Shown in pieces: positions 47,512 through 59,681 of a DNA stretch of 64,000 nt. The stretch covers positions 186,001 to 250,000 of the forward strand of contig LUGG01000018.1 in the NCBI GenBank assembly GCA_001683735.1. The letters are read 5' to 3'. Position 1 is the first letter of the stretch. Every line of letters begins with the position of its first letter. The notes below the pieces were generated by a model. That model was not told the origin of the DNA. It made no database searches and saw only the letters and a program-made list of their open reading frames with translations. This stretch comes from Grifola frondosa (Eukaryota; Basidiomycota; Agaricomycetes; Polyporales; Grifolaceae). The position numbers and the translations under genes are program-made.

Positions 47512-50500
47512 TCACGCCTTGAGGACACCTGCTGCAACAGTGCCTCCGGCAACAGGACGGGTCAGCTTGTTCGCACCTACGGTGATCAAGCTGTGTCAGC
47601 TTTGCATCCAAACGCGAAAAGCGCATTGTAACGCACCAGCTTTCACGATGAACGAAGCACTAGCAAAGCCGTCCAAGTTCGGGTTGCCTGCAAAGACGGG
47701 TTACCAATGATGGATGGCGAAATAGCGTCCGCAAACTTACTGATGTTGCTCATTGCGAAATATGTTGCGTTAACGGTGTTCGGGTCGATCGTAAGAGTGA
47801 AGAAACCGCGGTATGAACCCTCGCTCCATTGTAGATCTGTGTTGAGAGCCAGGAGCTGCTGCGATATGACGTCGGCTGCTGTAGGAGCAATCCCTGAGCC
47901 AAATGATGACGGGGACGTAACCGCCGTGCCAGCGAACTCAACGCCGATTGCACCATCACCACTAGTCATATTATAACTGCAAAAAGTTGAATCAATGACC
48001 AAGATGATGCGGTGTTGATAGACGTACTGAATAGTATCGTTGGGATCTTGGTTTGTGTATTTAAGGACATGTCGGCAGACGGTGAAGTAGAATGCGACTC
48101 ACGAGCGAGGTCGCTGACCCAGTTTGCATGGGAGTCCCCAGAGAGGATGACCGTGTTGCTGATTTCGTTGTTGTATAGGTGATCCAGAACGCGGTTGCGA
48201 TTCGCGCGGTACCCATCCCATGCATCCTGTCGTAGTAATTCAAGACGTGCACTGGAGGACTGTGGTTCAAGTGCGCACCACGTCGACTAAGTGCCAAAAT
48301 AAATGAGTAATTTGTTCGCAACAGACTCTACATATGACTTACATTCTCCGAACTCATTGAGCTGCGTGAACACAATTTGTTGGCTATGGTACCGATGAGC
48401 CATTGTAGAGAGGCGGGTGACAGAATACTTACCCAACAATACGCCAGATGGCGCCACGCTCTTTTGAAGAGGACAGAGTGTCATAGAACCCTAGATAGTG
48501 GGATTGCTGTTAAACGGTAACAAATGGAAGCATAAAACAACATACAGTTCTCCTGAGCAGTTCCCATGAGCGAACGGTTGTTCACGGAAGCAATTTCGTT
48601 GATAGCTACGATTTGGCGGCTTAAGAATGAGGACACAAACCGAGCAGTCGACTCACCCTCTACGAGTTCAAGTTCCACGAAGATGTTTTAAATCGTCAAA
48701 ATGTGAATCAGAGATTTGAATTGATCTCACCAGTATTATAATAGAGCTATGTGACTAGATATCAGCATTGTGTCCGTAATGAACGTGTGCACACTTACAT
48801 CCGTAATGTCACGATCGTATTGACCTGTACGTGATCCAATATTTAATTCATGGGCATCAGCCAAAAGCCACTTCGATACATACGAGTATCAAGCATTGTG
48901 AGATCCTGACAGAGACGTCACTATCAGAATCCACCTGAAGCAGAAAAGAAGCGAATCTCATTCACCAGAAGTTTGCCGATTTGGAAGTTACCCAGATGCG
49001 CAGCTTGTCGTCTGGATCGACTTGTCTGATAGGCATCCATTCATGATAGGCTCTCACTGCAGCAAGCTTCCTGTCTGTGAAGCATGCTCCAGACGGAAGA
49101 AGCTGCAGCCAACAGCAGTATCATTACTGTCGGCTGTGCCCGCCTTCCATGATTGATCGGCAACTTCGTGATCGTCCTAAAGGATGTGCGTACAATCAGT
49201 CTTCACTGACATCGAAGATGAATAACACAGACCCTAGAAGTAACATAGTAGAAGAAATGAGCCCCTGTAAGTGCCTCATCCATTAAAGAACTCACCAAAC
49301 AGTAATCCACGGAGCATTCTGGTGAGCCGTCACCAAGCTGACGTCGGTCCTGTACTGGTTGAGGCGCAAGCGATAATCAGCAATTGTGGCAAGCTCTCGT
49401 CCGAGCGTTTGGCGGCCGATATTTGCACTACAATATACATTTTTATTTGATGCATAACTCGAAAGATGCTAATGCACTCACCCATTACCGAGAGACTCAT
49501 AGATCTGCATCGCGATTAGTCAAGCGTACGGATAATCTTGGTATCTGCTCACATAGTCACCAAGGTGGAGGAACAGATCAGCGGTAGTATTGTGAGCCGC
49601 AAAGCCGTACGCATTGAAGTAGCCATTTTGATACTGGGAACAGCTGAATACTGCAAGAGTCAACGGTTTACCACCATTAACCGCATTTGCTGGCGCTACG
49701 ATACTGAAGTGAATTGATTTCTCTTTGCTTCACGCTTGGCACTTACTGTTGGGCGAAGAGATAGTTCTGGTCAATCCCACAGGACTGACCGTCTTGGTGT
49801 TCGTGCAGTCAGCGAATTGGTACCAGTACTTCGTGTCAGGCTTCAGATTTTTGGCCTCCACTTTCAATGTAAAATCGACGTCATATGAGGTGAATGCATC
49901 ACCGGAATCGACCGGACGTCCCGAAAGCTCTGAATTATCGAAAATCTTGAACGCGACGCAGATGGGGACACTCTGGTCCGGTCCAGGAGCAGTAGATACT
50001 GGTGCAGCCCGAGTCCATAGCAGCACTGAGTCGTCAAATGGATCACCCTATATCATGCAACTCGATTGGAGATGATGATAATGAATACAGAAGAGTTCAC
50101 TCACGCTTGCAACTGTATATGACATAGAATTTCGTTCAATACTTGATCAATTGACTAGTAGTATCCCTAACCTTACCGGAATGGGTAAAGTTTACGCCGC
50201 CATTCCAGATGAAAGGACTCTGCAAACAACTTCAGCTTCCAAACTAATCAATTGACTTTGGCTTACGTTGCTGAAGTCACCACCATAGAATGTCGGATAG
50301 TGCTCATCGGTAAATCCAGCCGCGCTCGCACCCGTTATCTGTCGCTTGGCAAGCTGTATATTGCGGGCTTGTATGGAGCGAGTATTGTGCGACAACTTCG
50401 CCCACAAGTTGATATAAGCATTTGCGCCATCCGATTCAATGTCAATCAAACTTACCTTCACATCACCGACAAACGGCGACCTGTAAGCCAGATTGCGGTC

Positions 50501-50563
50501 CCACAGCTCCGTCGCGGCCGCCACTCCGCAAAGCACGAAGCTAACGGTCAACGCTGTAAACAT
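47512..50563 (-). CDS. Secreted PhoD-type alkaline phosphatase/phosphodiesterase
   Basis: PhoD-like metallophosphatases hydrolyse phosphate mono- or diesters outside the cell. The ATG at 50563 opens a signal peptide (MFTALTVSFVLCGVAAATEL). After an N-terminal region come NFTHSVASGDPFDDSVLLWT and a fibronectin-like part with LKPDTKYWYQFADC. The catalytic domain reads LAVFSCSQYQNGYFNAYG, DLFLHLGDYIYES and WITVWDDHEVADQSW, the usual metal-ligand blocks, then KLAAVRAYHEWMPIRQ. The C-terminus has GVEFAGTAVTSPSSFG, and the chain ends VAAGVLKA-stop at 47512. About 600 residues, many introns. A TATA box lies 56 bp upstream. Extracellular phosphate scavenging is the likely role. Confidence 0.88.
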
Positions 50564-51231
50564 CGTGAGCTCGAGAAGAGACGTGTCTCTGCGTCCACAA
50601 CTCCATGCTCTTAGTCAATTTATAGCAGAAAGCTGGCTCCCGAAGTTCACGGTACATGTTCGGTGGAGAGACCCAGATACCACGGATGGCCATATACGTA
50701 CGTTACCTGCATGTGCCTGGGCATCCTGGGGTTCGCTGTCCAAACTGCACACCGCTCGTCTGCGCACGTTGGTCAAAGTTCCCTGCCATTGGAGAGTATA
50801 ATGAGGAAATGCTTATCCATAGTTGTTGCATGCGCCCTCGTCAACATCAGAATTGTCGGCCCGTCCCTAGCACAACGATAACATTGCGTGACGCAAGCAT
50901 GCTCTGTTCTTAGCACCGACCTTCGACGTAGTGTCCTCACACGTGAACAATGTTCACTCTTTCCTCCCACACGTCAGATTAGGATAGGTCAAACTGATTG
51001 CACGTGGACAACTCTCCTACGGAGATGAATCACGAGTGAGCGTTCGGATTTCTTGGCAGTACCAGAGAAGCGCAGAGCCATGGGCCTTAAGAGTAGTTTA
51101 TGCCTATATATCATATCCAAGCGTCTCCTCTTAGCAACGCTAGCACAGTGATTGGTCAACACTCATTCGCATTTAGAATGAATGAGGTAAACGAACCAGA
51201 AATTCAACATTCGATCTTTCTGAGCCTCGAC
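50564..51231. other. Intergenic region upstream of the PhoD-type gene
   Basis: About 668 bp between the PhoD-type start and the aldolase stop, both on the minus strand. It includes CACGTG at about 50940 and 51001. Phosphate-response factors of the Pho4 class bind CACGTG in other fungi, so these sites could matter. I see no gene or repeat. Confidence 0.4.
50619..50624 (-). promoter_or_regulatory. TATA box of the PhoD-type gene
   Basis: On the minus strand this reads TATAAA, 56 bp upstream of the ATG at 50563. A close TATA suits an inducible secreted enzyme. Confidence 0.45.
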
Positions 51232-52426
51232 TCATTTTCCAAATTGGAAAACGACTCCTTCTTGTGCCTCCAACGCCTGAAATTGAGGCAAACCGCTGAA
51301 CCATCCTCCATATGGAGTGCCGACCACGTTTCGAGTAATTGCCGCCTCCTCTGAGGAGATTCTGGTCGTCATTTGCCCTCTGCCTGCAGCAGCGGCATCA
51401 GCAAGGAGCTGAACCTGGCACGATTTCTCAAGTGCAATATAGAAGTGGACCGTAGCTTCAACCGAATTGGTTGCCACGAGTATGCCATGATTCTACGTGC
51501 TGCATCAGTAGATTGAAGTGAGGCAGGTCACAAAGGACTGAACCTGCAGAATCACAGCCTTCAAACTCGTCAGGTACACGAAAATTACACAAATATTACA
51601 CGCTAACCTTCTTCGAACCCAACGCCTCCACTATGCGTTGTCCTTCGTCGGCGTCCAAGACAACGCCGCCGTATTGCTTGTACACTGCATGATCCTCAAA
51701 AGACTTGTCAAATGCGTGGTCAGCAGACTACAAAAACACTAACTAACTTTATAAAATGCACAACTGTCCTGAGTGATCATATCGAGTTCTCTACCCAATG
51801 TGGCGAAGGCCCTGCCGTACACCGAATGTGAATGCGCAGCGCAATTGACGTCTGGGCGGGCAGCGTGAATGGCGGAATGGATCATAAACGCAGCCTTGTT
51901 CAGCGCTCTAATGGGACCCGACTCCTCTTGAATATTCCCGTCATGGTCGACGAAAAGGAGATGTTTCGGTTGAATTAAGGTGAAGTGCAATCCCTATCAA
52001 TGCATTTCCAACCCCTTTAGTGGTGAGTGTGGAGTACTGTGTTGAAGAATATCTCACAAAAGGGTTGACCCAGAAACAATCTGGACGTATAGTGTCCTAC
52101 AAACGTAGCAGCGTGAAGCACAACTGACTGCGGATTGAAGGCACGCTTATTGCTTACTCGAACGGTGATATGTCCTGCGACGCCTTCATCATAACCCAGC
52201 TTACCTGATAAGATAGGACGTCATCTCGCAGCTGAACGCTACACAAATGCTGACACTTACCGAAGATCCTCAGTGCCTGGGCAAGACGGAACTTCAAGAA
52301 CTCCCTCTCTTCGAGCTTAGAATCGAAAGTAGGTGGCCTAGGAAGATGGCCCATTCCTGCGGACGTCGACGCAGGCTGAAATGCACCATTGCTACCTGAC
52401 ACGTCAGATGCCGCCACAGGAGACAT
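51232..52426 (-). CDS. Class II aldolase/adducin domain protein
   Basis: A zinc-type aldolase or adducin-head family protein; the substrate is unknown. The ATG at 52426 starts MSPVAASDVSGSNGAFQPAS. A short linker leads into EEREFLKFRLAQALRIFGKL and, after an intron, YDEGVAGHITVRD. The metal-binding pattern is NCAAHSHSVYGRAFATLGRE, with the third histidine in KKALILQNHGLLVATNSVEA. NPFGLHFTLI, the ALNKAAFMIHSAIHAARPDV helix, and the C-terminal WFSGLPQFQALEAQEG finish the fold, with stop at 51232. About 310 residues, normal length. Fungal members of this type include the uncharacterised Mug14-like group. Confidence 0.9.
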
Positions 52427-52943
52427 GATAGTTGAGGGTAAGATCAGCCTGAGAGTGTTGAGTATTTATTGTAGTACTGCCCCAGCCGGTCCTCCAACGT
52501 ATCACCGGGGGGCGAAACATTTTCAGCAGGAGTTCAACAGGCCGGCTACAATGACAACCGGGTTGCAGGTTCTCAGCAGATCATACTAGAACTCGATTGT
52601 TAGTCATGGGAACTTGATCAAGTAATTCGCATCAATTTGCGGCGTACCTCCGCGCGCGCAGCGATATAATCATGGCTGTCGCAAGTAAATATAGCGTAGA
52701 GGAAGTTGTATAGGCGCGAGACTCTTGCCCAAGGACTCGAAGGAGTACACTGGAAGACCTAGTCAAGGAACAGACACCGTGACCATACAACACATCCTGG
52801 ACCGATACTGCTACATTGCAAACTCAAAGGAAATATACAGGACTAGAATCTGTAGACCGATAGCACAACTTAAGCAACAGCAGCACTAAAGCAGGAAAGC
52901 ACAACGAATGCAAGTCCTACAACACAATATAGCATAGAATGAA
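52427..52943. other. Intergenic region between the aldolase and the CCCH protein gene
   Basis: About 517 bp with no supportable gene. It should hold the aldolase promoter, on the minus strand, next to 52427. No repeat was noticed. Confidence 0.5.
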
Positions 52944-55469
52944 TCATGACTCCCCCGCCGCCGAGGATATAGATTCTAAGTCCCCCTGTCCGTCCATGAA
53001 GTCTTTCACAGCTTCCACAATTCTCAGAGCAGGTTGGACCGTGACATACACGGTCGTACACACATACTCCTGCTGCTTGCGAAGCGCCTCATCGACACCG
53101 CGCTTGAGGCTTTGCAAGGCCTCGAGGACGTCCTCATGTATGCGCGGCATAACCAAGGCAACCGCACGTTCTGCAATCTCCTCCACTGTGGGGAGGACAG
53201 GAGGAGCGGGCTGTCCCCTGGACAGCTCCTCAAGGCGGGCTTTCAGCATCCTAGATTCTTCTTTGTGGGTTTGGACCCATCGTCCATGGTGCTGCTCCCT
53301 CTGTTCAAGCTATATAGAGTTATCAGCGCCTCAGGTAGCAATGATAGATGGCGAGACGCACCTCGTCACACCGCGATTTCAGCTCGATATTCTCTAGTCC
53401 AATTTCGCAGCGCTCACGCTGTTCGATGATGGTTCTCTTCTTCGCGTCTTCTACAGACTTCGCAAGCTGCACCATCTGCGCTTGGATAGAATCTTGCTTC
53501 GAGGTAGTCGCCTGCAATATCTCCGCTGCTTCGGCATTCAAGGAGGGCTCCGGGAGGGGCGGGAGAGGCACGACTTCGCCTTCCTCCACGGTCATGTGTG
53601 ACAGCGAGCGTGCGCGCAGCAATTGCGGGACGTTTCCGAGCCTGCCGATAGTGGCTTCGACACCAGCATGAACGCGAGCGCCGGTATTTGAGCGCAGCTG
53701 CTCGAAATACATTCCCAAGTCAGCGAGTCTCTCCTCCAACTTGGGGATCCGTGAGAGCAGCGTGTTGAAAAGGGGATCCGCGATGGCCGTACTCGAGTCG
53801 ATGGTCCCCCTACGACGTTTGAGAGGCGGTTCCTCAGTTCTTCGCTGCAATGCCGCCGTCGCTATGGCTTGATGTTGTCTGACCACCGGGCGAAGGTTTT
53901 CAAGCCACTCGGTCACCTCGGAGATGTAGCTTTTGAGCTGACTAACGGTAGTGTCGCGGATGTCACTGTCAAAGATCTCTGTGGAAGGATCGCCGTATGG
54001 GAATTGTGCAAGATCATCAATGTACTGTGCGAATCGTTTCTTCGCCTTGTGTAAATCCTGTTCAAGTTCTTTGCGTAGTGCACTCTGTTGCTTGCGCGCT
54101 GCGTCGGATGCGTTCTGGAAAGATTTGGAATGGTGGAGTCGTTTGTAGCGTTCACGACTTAGTTCGAGCTCTTCGCATTCTGCGTGTGCCCGAATCGCAC
54201 GCGCAAGGGCACTGTCAAGCGATCAGGGAAAGCTTGAATGGAAGTCTGTGAAACATGAAAAGATAATTACGCACCGAACAAAACGCTTCTGCGTCTGAGA
54301 CACCCCAGTACCGGCCGCTTCTGTAGTCGACGGAGACGGTGACCCCGGTCTAGAGTCCATATCTGCAGACTCAGAAATTATAAAGCCTGCGTCACGCGAG
54401 GAGCTGTTGGGCGGCGGACGAGCAGGAAAATTGTCGACTTCCATGGGAGTCGGCGCATCAGAAAACACAAAGGGATTGAGATGGGAAGTAGATTTGCTTC
54501 CGCCGGCCAGATCGCCCGATGGTGCCGGCTCTCTTTCTGCACGAGGACTGCGTGTGGGCGAGGCTTGAGGACTTTCGGTGACACCCCAGTTGGTAGACGT
54601 ATTCTGAACGTCCCTCGGGGCACTCCCACTGTCTCCGTTACCGTCTTCAGAAGCGCCCCATGCAGTACTGTCTCCGTCTTTCGCAGTGACAGCCCGTGCG
54701 GCATTCGCCCCGCCATTGGCAGTAGTTCCCCGAGCAGTATTGTTCCCGCCTTTCGTAGCAGACCCCAATCCAGTGTTATTTCCGCTTTCCGCAGCCGCAC
54801 CCCATGCGGTACTTCCATCATTTGTGTCAGATGCACCCCAGGCAGTGCTGCTCCCGTGGTATTGTCAGAGGCACCCCGCCCCGGCTTGCTCGAGTCACCC
54901 GCCGAGGGCGTCACGCTATTCCAATCCATCCACACCCCGGCGGTAGAATTCGTCCCACTTGGCTTCTCCCCCCACCCCGATGTGCCGGTTGGATCCGCGT
55001 CGGTCCATGCTCCCCAAAGTTATCGGTCCCCCACGCATCAGCTTCCTTGTTCTTCGGCGCGGAGGTATTGTTATCGCCCCATCCCCCGCCAGACCCGCCA
55101 TCGGCATTGAACGACGAGTCCGAAGGGCGGCCGCCCCAGCCAGCGTCGGGCCTGCCGGTTCCCCCACCCCAGCTGCCGCCCCTGCCTCGTCCGCGGCCCC
55201 GCCCACCTCCGAGCTTCAGAAGCAAAACATATAGGTATATATAAGTTGTCAGTCAGTGTCATAGGCACGTACGTCGCGCGGCGCAGGCAGCGCGCTGTTC
55301 CATCCCGGTTCACTGGGATGCACAAAGCGACACGTGCCTATCCGCCTGCATCCGCCGTTTATGGGCTCAGACGTCTCATCGTCGTACCACTGTAAATCAT
55401 ACAATCTCAGCCTCGCATGAACGAGACTTGGGGTATCGCACGACTCACTTTGCAACGCGAGGCGGGCAT
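52944..55469 (-). CDS. CCCH zinc-finger, WG-rich and coiled-coil protein
   Basis: Not a recognised named family. The ATG at 55469 starts a 21-nt coding exon, MPASRCK. A short intron joins WYDDETSEPINGGC. Together they make C-x14-C-x5-C-x3-H with GGCRRIGTCRFVHPSEPGW. Then come GRGRGRGGSWGGG and a long Gly/Ser/Asn/Trp-rich part with repeats such as STAWGAS, which could bind RNA. The C-terminal third is helical: SKSFQNASDAARKQQSALRK, KSYISEVTEWLENLRP, and EARLEELSRGQPAP-like coils, ending SAAGES-stop at 52944. Two apparent one-base deletions, at C runs 55011-55014 and 54853-54855, shift frame in the WG region. About 700 residues. Methionine 53916, in MTEWLENL, is internal, not a separate start. 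Confidence 0.7.
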
Positions 55470-56073
55470 ATATTATTAGTGTGTTCTGCCACTGTGAGAG
55501 GGATCTCAAACAAGACAAAGGAAAGGGCGTGTCTCGAAGAGGACCTCGTAGGTCGCAAGTGAAGCTGGCGAGTTAGTTTGTAGAAAGGGTAGTTTGTAGA
55601 ACAAGTGAGTGTGCGACACAGTGATGAGAGATGAGAGATGAGGAGAACGGTCTTTACGTACACGAACCTACTTCGTGCGGTCACGCGTCAGTTCACACCG
55701 ACGCAACTCAACCAAGCACGCTGGAGTGTGTCCGAGTCCTCTAACATTGAGTCAATATCGTGACAAGTGTCCTAGTCTACAATACCCTGGTAGTCGTGAA
55801 GTCGTCAAAATAGATAGCCAGACGCTGTGCTAAAGCAGGCTTCCATCCGTCAGTAGGTAAGTAGTAGTCGTGTCACGTCAACAGATCCGGGGAAAAATGA
55901 AGCAAGATATCGCGCGGTGAGTATGATGAAGGAAGAGGACCGGGCAGAACAAATACAGCTTATCGAACAATACGCGGCCATCAAGGAACGGTGTACAAAA
56001 TGAAAGCAAGAAAAGAGAGACGATCGGAAACGCGAAGACAGCAATAACACGAAAGCAGAGCAACGGAAGCACA
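55470..56073. other. Intergenic region between two minus-strand genes
   Basis: About 604 bp. Reading through from the next gene gives only a short frame in the wrong phase. It should hold the 5' leader of the CCCH protein gene and the 3' UTR of the membrane coiled-coil gene. Confidence 0.45.
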
Positions 56074-57526
56074 TCACCATCCCCACCACTTGTTCGGCGG
56101 ACGCTGACGGTTGCGCGTCACGGTGACTGTCCTCGAACGTTCTTCCTCTGGCTCCGGAACCTCGATTTCTTCCTCTACGATAATCTCGACAGACGTCGTG
56201 CGAGGAATGTTGGTCGACGCGGATGGGGTAAACACTAGCGGAGTAGGAGACGCGACTCGACGAGTGTTTGCAGGAGGGGGAACGGTGACCTGGGTCTGGA
56301 CGGTATGATGCTGCGTGTGAGTGACTGTCTTGGTTTCGGTCGCAAATTCGATGGCAGTTTCGGTGAGAATAAGAGGAGGGGGAAGAGCCTGCAGCTGTAA
56401 AATTACACGCGTCAGTCCATGGATTCATACAAGGACGGGGGGAGTATACTGAGAACCGGTCTGCACACGGTTCGACTCGTCGCGATAGAGGGTGTCACAC
56501 GGATGCATATCACGTGGGCGCGCATCGACACGCGTTGTGCACACCGATCGATCGAGAAAAGGTGGCGTTAGATGCAGACTGGTTATCAGTACACGGGAGG
56601 ACGAGGGGGACAAAGCTGAAAGCACCGTGGTCCCCCAAGCCCGGGACGAAGGGAGGGGGGAGGGGATATCAACGAACGTTTACATAAAAATGAAGCAAGA
56701 TAGGTGAAAACGTCGGCATATGTGGTCCCCCTTCGTCTCAGAGCTCGGAACGGCGCTGGATAGGCGGGGATACCTTGGGAGGCTTCCGTCTCGAGCCCGG
56801 TGATTCGTAAATGTACTCTTCCTCGACCGCTTGCGGTTGCTCTTCGTTCAGCACTCTGCAAAATACAAGATGTCAGCATCTTTCACAGAACGACCGATCC
56901 ATCAACTTACACGAGCTGTTCCATTATCCAGTTTTCGCGTCTGGACGCGTCGTGCTCTCTGCGGTTGACCGCCTCTTCGCGCCTGCTAATCTCCCTCTCG
57001 CGCTCAGCAATCTTGAGCTCCCGGTCGAAGATATCTTCTGCGCGAATGCGGGCCTGATCCCACCATCCAGGTGGAGTGAGAGCCTCCTGGTCCTTGAAGA
57101 CCTCCTTGATTATAGTCTGTACGGGAGGCGCATCTGTGATTGTCTCTGTGATAGTAGGACAGAGGGGGCAAATGACGGGTGATGGGGTGGTAATAACGCC
57201 ACCAGGTGCGCCCACGAGAAGCTCAGCTTCGCGGCGAGCGACCTCGGCCTCGCGCATGGCCACGGAGCTCTCGCGGGCAACAAGAGCCTGGGATCTCTTA
57301 GGTGTCAAGTAACCCAAAGACCTTGCGTAGCGGGATCGTTAGGGCCGCCTGCTGCTGCAGAAGCGCTTGAACTAGATGGGAGGGAGAGCATGATGGCGAG
57401 TACTGCTAGGACGAGAGAGAGGACGAGTAGGAGGGTAGTAGAAGAGATGGTGCGGTGATGGTGATGACGAGAGGAGCGTTCACGTTCGCGCTCCCGGTCA
57501 CGGTGTGAGGAGGAGGGTTGGGCCAT
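56074..57526 (-). CDS. Single-pass membrane coiled-coil protein, unknown function
   Basis: Family not recognised. The ATG at 57526 starts [20 protein letters not shown], a basic tail with His/Arg runs. One strong membrane helix follows (LLLVLSLVLAVLAIMLSL). Outside it lies a charged coiled coil: MREAEVARREAELL, and a second block of RELKIAEREREISRREEAV and RREHDASRREN. Between them is ICPLCPTITETITD. Later exons carry Pro/Thr-rich sequence (PPPLILTETAIEFATETKTV), acidic VEIIVEEEIEVPEPEERSRT and the odd end NRQRPPNKWWGW-stop (56074). The join between LPSSS...TQG and LGYLTPKRSQ needs one extra base near 57316-57322. The exon path between 56400 and 56780 is unresolved. Confidence 0.6.
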
Positions 57527-58081
57527 CCTGACGCTTACGGAGTTCGAGGGCGACAAGGAGGTCGAGGTTACGGCTTTCCGTGAGGAATCTATGATGAGAA
57601 GCGGAAGGGGGTAAGTGGGGTATCGCGTCAACGGCTAATATGGATCGTATGAAGGTGTCGTCAATTTTTATAGAGGGGACAAAAGAGGGCGGAAGAGGCA
57701 AGGAAGAAAAAGTTGAAATGCTCCGCTGATGTTGGCTTTTGAACATGGTTAGCAGTTGCCATATACGGCACTTGGTGTGCAAAGCCACCCAAATATTACC
57801 CTACACGTGTTGATATACGGGTCACGTTACGTCTGTCACCCCGAAATACTTCCCACACCGAGGCTATTGTTCCCACCATCGACAGTTCCAGTCACCGCGA
57901 GTACTTACGCGCATGGATGTATGGATTCGAACATATGAAGACTGAGACGGCTCAGAGACTGCAGCTGCAGTGAGGTCGCAACAAAAACATCGATCATGCG
58001 GTTGTCACGCGTGACCACAATGAAAATGTGATGTGATCGCGTAGCCACAGGCGTGTTTCTGCCTTACCATTGACTTCCACC
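57527..58081. other. Divergent region between the coiled-coil and Nur1-like genes
   Basis: About 555 bp between opposed start codons. No gene is seen. An in-frame TTG at 58070, before the Nur1-like ATG, was not used as a start. Likely shared promoter. Confidence 0.45.
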
Positions 58082-59437
58082 ATGTCGCACCGCCGACTCG
58101 CTCGCGCCAGCGTAGGTACCACCACAGACTCGCCTCGAGCAGTCTTCCCCCAAAGCGTCTCGTCTGAGGCGTCCCCCTCCACCCCTGTTCGCCGCGCGCC
58201 GCACTCTACGCCTCGCACGCGTCTCATCCATCCCGCCGACTCGCCCATCAGAGCGTACTCCCACTCTGCGTCGGTGCCATTTGACTGGGTCGCCGCCCGC
58301 TCACGGAGGTCCCCGCCATATGGCACCCCGTCTGGCGGAAAACGCCGTGGTCCCAGGAAGAGCGAATTGGGCACGCCCGCCAAGAAGATAGTGCGCAAGA
58401 AAGGTCTCGTAGAAAGGTGCGTCGCGCTTCTCCATACGCGTTAATCTCGAACAACGTCTGACGTCTAAAACGCAGAATTGCAGCAGTGCCATCTGAGATC
58501 GCGTTCGAGTGCTCTCAGTTTCCAACAACCTGCCGCTCCCGTCGCCGAAGACCTCCGCGTGGCTCATCGGCGGCGCGCTGCACTTCCTGCACCTCTGCGT
58601 GCGCGTCTCCCAGATCCGCAAGGTTCCAGACTCGGACCTTGGCTGGGAGGACATGTATAGAGAGGGCGAGGGCGAGCCGTGGTTCGACTGGGTGCGTCGT
58701 CCGCGCCACTGACACCTTCATTCACTGACCCACCCCCGCAGACCGTCCCAACCTCATTCCTCCTGATCGCCGCCGCGGTCCTCAACACACTTTACCTCTT
58801 CACCCAAGACCAAGATGTATCACCTCAACCTCGCTTCCGAGCCCGTCGCCTCCCAAACGCCTCCTTCACCAGACGCCCGCGCTCCCCAAGCGCTCGCTGG
58901 GCCCGAAGCCCCGAACATCGCAGCGCATTCACGGTTCTCTTAGCGGTCCTCGCCATGCTGTGGCGTGGCGCGGCCGTGTCTATACGCTTCTTGCTGAACC
59001 TAAGCCCGCCAAAGGCGCCGTCGCCTGCGCCGTGGGACGAGGAGCGCGTGCAGCAGCTCGAGATGTGGACGCCCGGCGAGCTGCAGATGGCGCTGTTCGG
59101 GACGTACTCACCCGTGCACGCGCTGCTGTGGATGGCGACGACGAGCGCGAACTGGATGCTCATGTGCTGCATCATGTTCGGCGTCGCCGTGCAGCTCCGC
59201 GCGCTTACGCGCTCGTATGAGGTGCTCTTGAAAGACAAGGCGATCATTGCGGCGGAGGTGCTGCACGAGTACAACGAGAAGGTGCGTCTCGACTTGATAT
59301 TTCAACTTCGATTGGTGCTTAGTGCCCGTGTCCAGTTCGTATATCCACGCGTCAACCCCATCCGCAAGGACGTGGCGGTGATGACGCATCAGTCGGAGGT
59401 GGTGAATGTCTGGGAGGATGATTACGAGTACCAGTAA
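58082..59437 (+). CDS. NUR1: Nuclear-rim protein Nur1/Mug154-like (DUF2418)
   Basis: Nur1-type proteins are inner nuclear membrane proteins that tether silent chromatin. The ATG at 58082 starts a Ser/Arg/Pro-rich nucleoplasmic tail (MSHRRLARASVGTTTDSPRA). The conserved core follows: FNNLPLPSPKTSAWLIGG-like, GWEDMYREGEGEPWFDW, the helix LLIAAAVLNTLYLFT, YHLNLASEPVASPN, and SPPKAP. WTPGELQMALFGTYSPVHAL and a second helix pair (ANWMLMCCIMFGVAVQL) lead to HEYNEKFVYPRVNPIRKDVA and stop at 59437. To read this core, one base is missing at 58522-58523, bases are missing near 58815-58821, and one is missing in the C run 58852-58854. These are probable sequence errors. Assignment is by pattern memory of the family, not a search. 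Confidence 0.6.
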
Positions 59438-59681
59438 AAGCAAGGGATTTCCGTTTGGGTGAACATTACATTTCAGTTATATCGCATTCACAACGCCCAG
59501 CCGAGTCGTGCTCGACCACTTACGGCTGTCGCACCCCACATTACCCCACACATGCATATCCTGTCACTGAGTAGGCATTCCCGGATGCCCGCAGGCGTCC
59601 GCACATAGAATACAGAGAATACAATGATACAACTGCGTGCCGGACGTAAATTGGTATTCGCCCACACCGATCCCCGCCCCA
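59438..59681. other. Convergent 3' region
   Basis: 244 bp between the Nur1-like stop and the FBP1 stop. No features are seen beyond 3' UTR sequence. Confidence 0.5.

Noticed and set aside
53323..53916. Separate gene starting MTEWLENLRP
   Set aside because: The frame continues upstream through KSYISEVTEWLEN and SKSFQNASDAARKQQSALRK into the CCCH protein, so this methionine is internal.
55850..56428. 192-codon minus-strand frame starting MNPWTDACNF
   Set aside because: It is a shadow frame of the last exon of the membrane coiled-coil gene, which reads TVQTQVTVPPP...PNKWWGW in another phase.
58082..59437. Brr6/Brl1 nuclear envelope protein
   Set aside because: It lacks the paired cysteines of the Brr6 domain; the YHLNL...VASPN and SPVHALLWM...NWMLM features fit DUF2418/Nur1 better.
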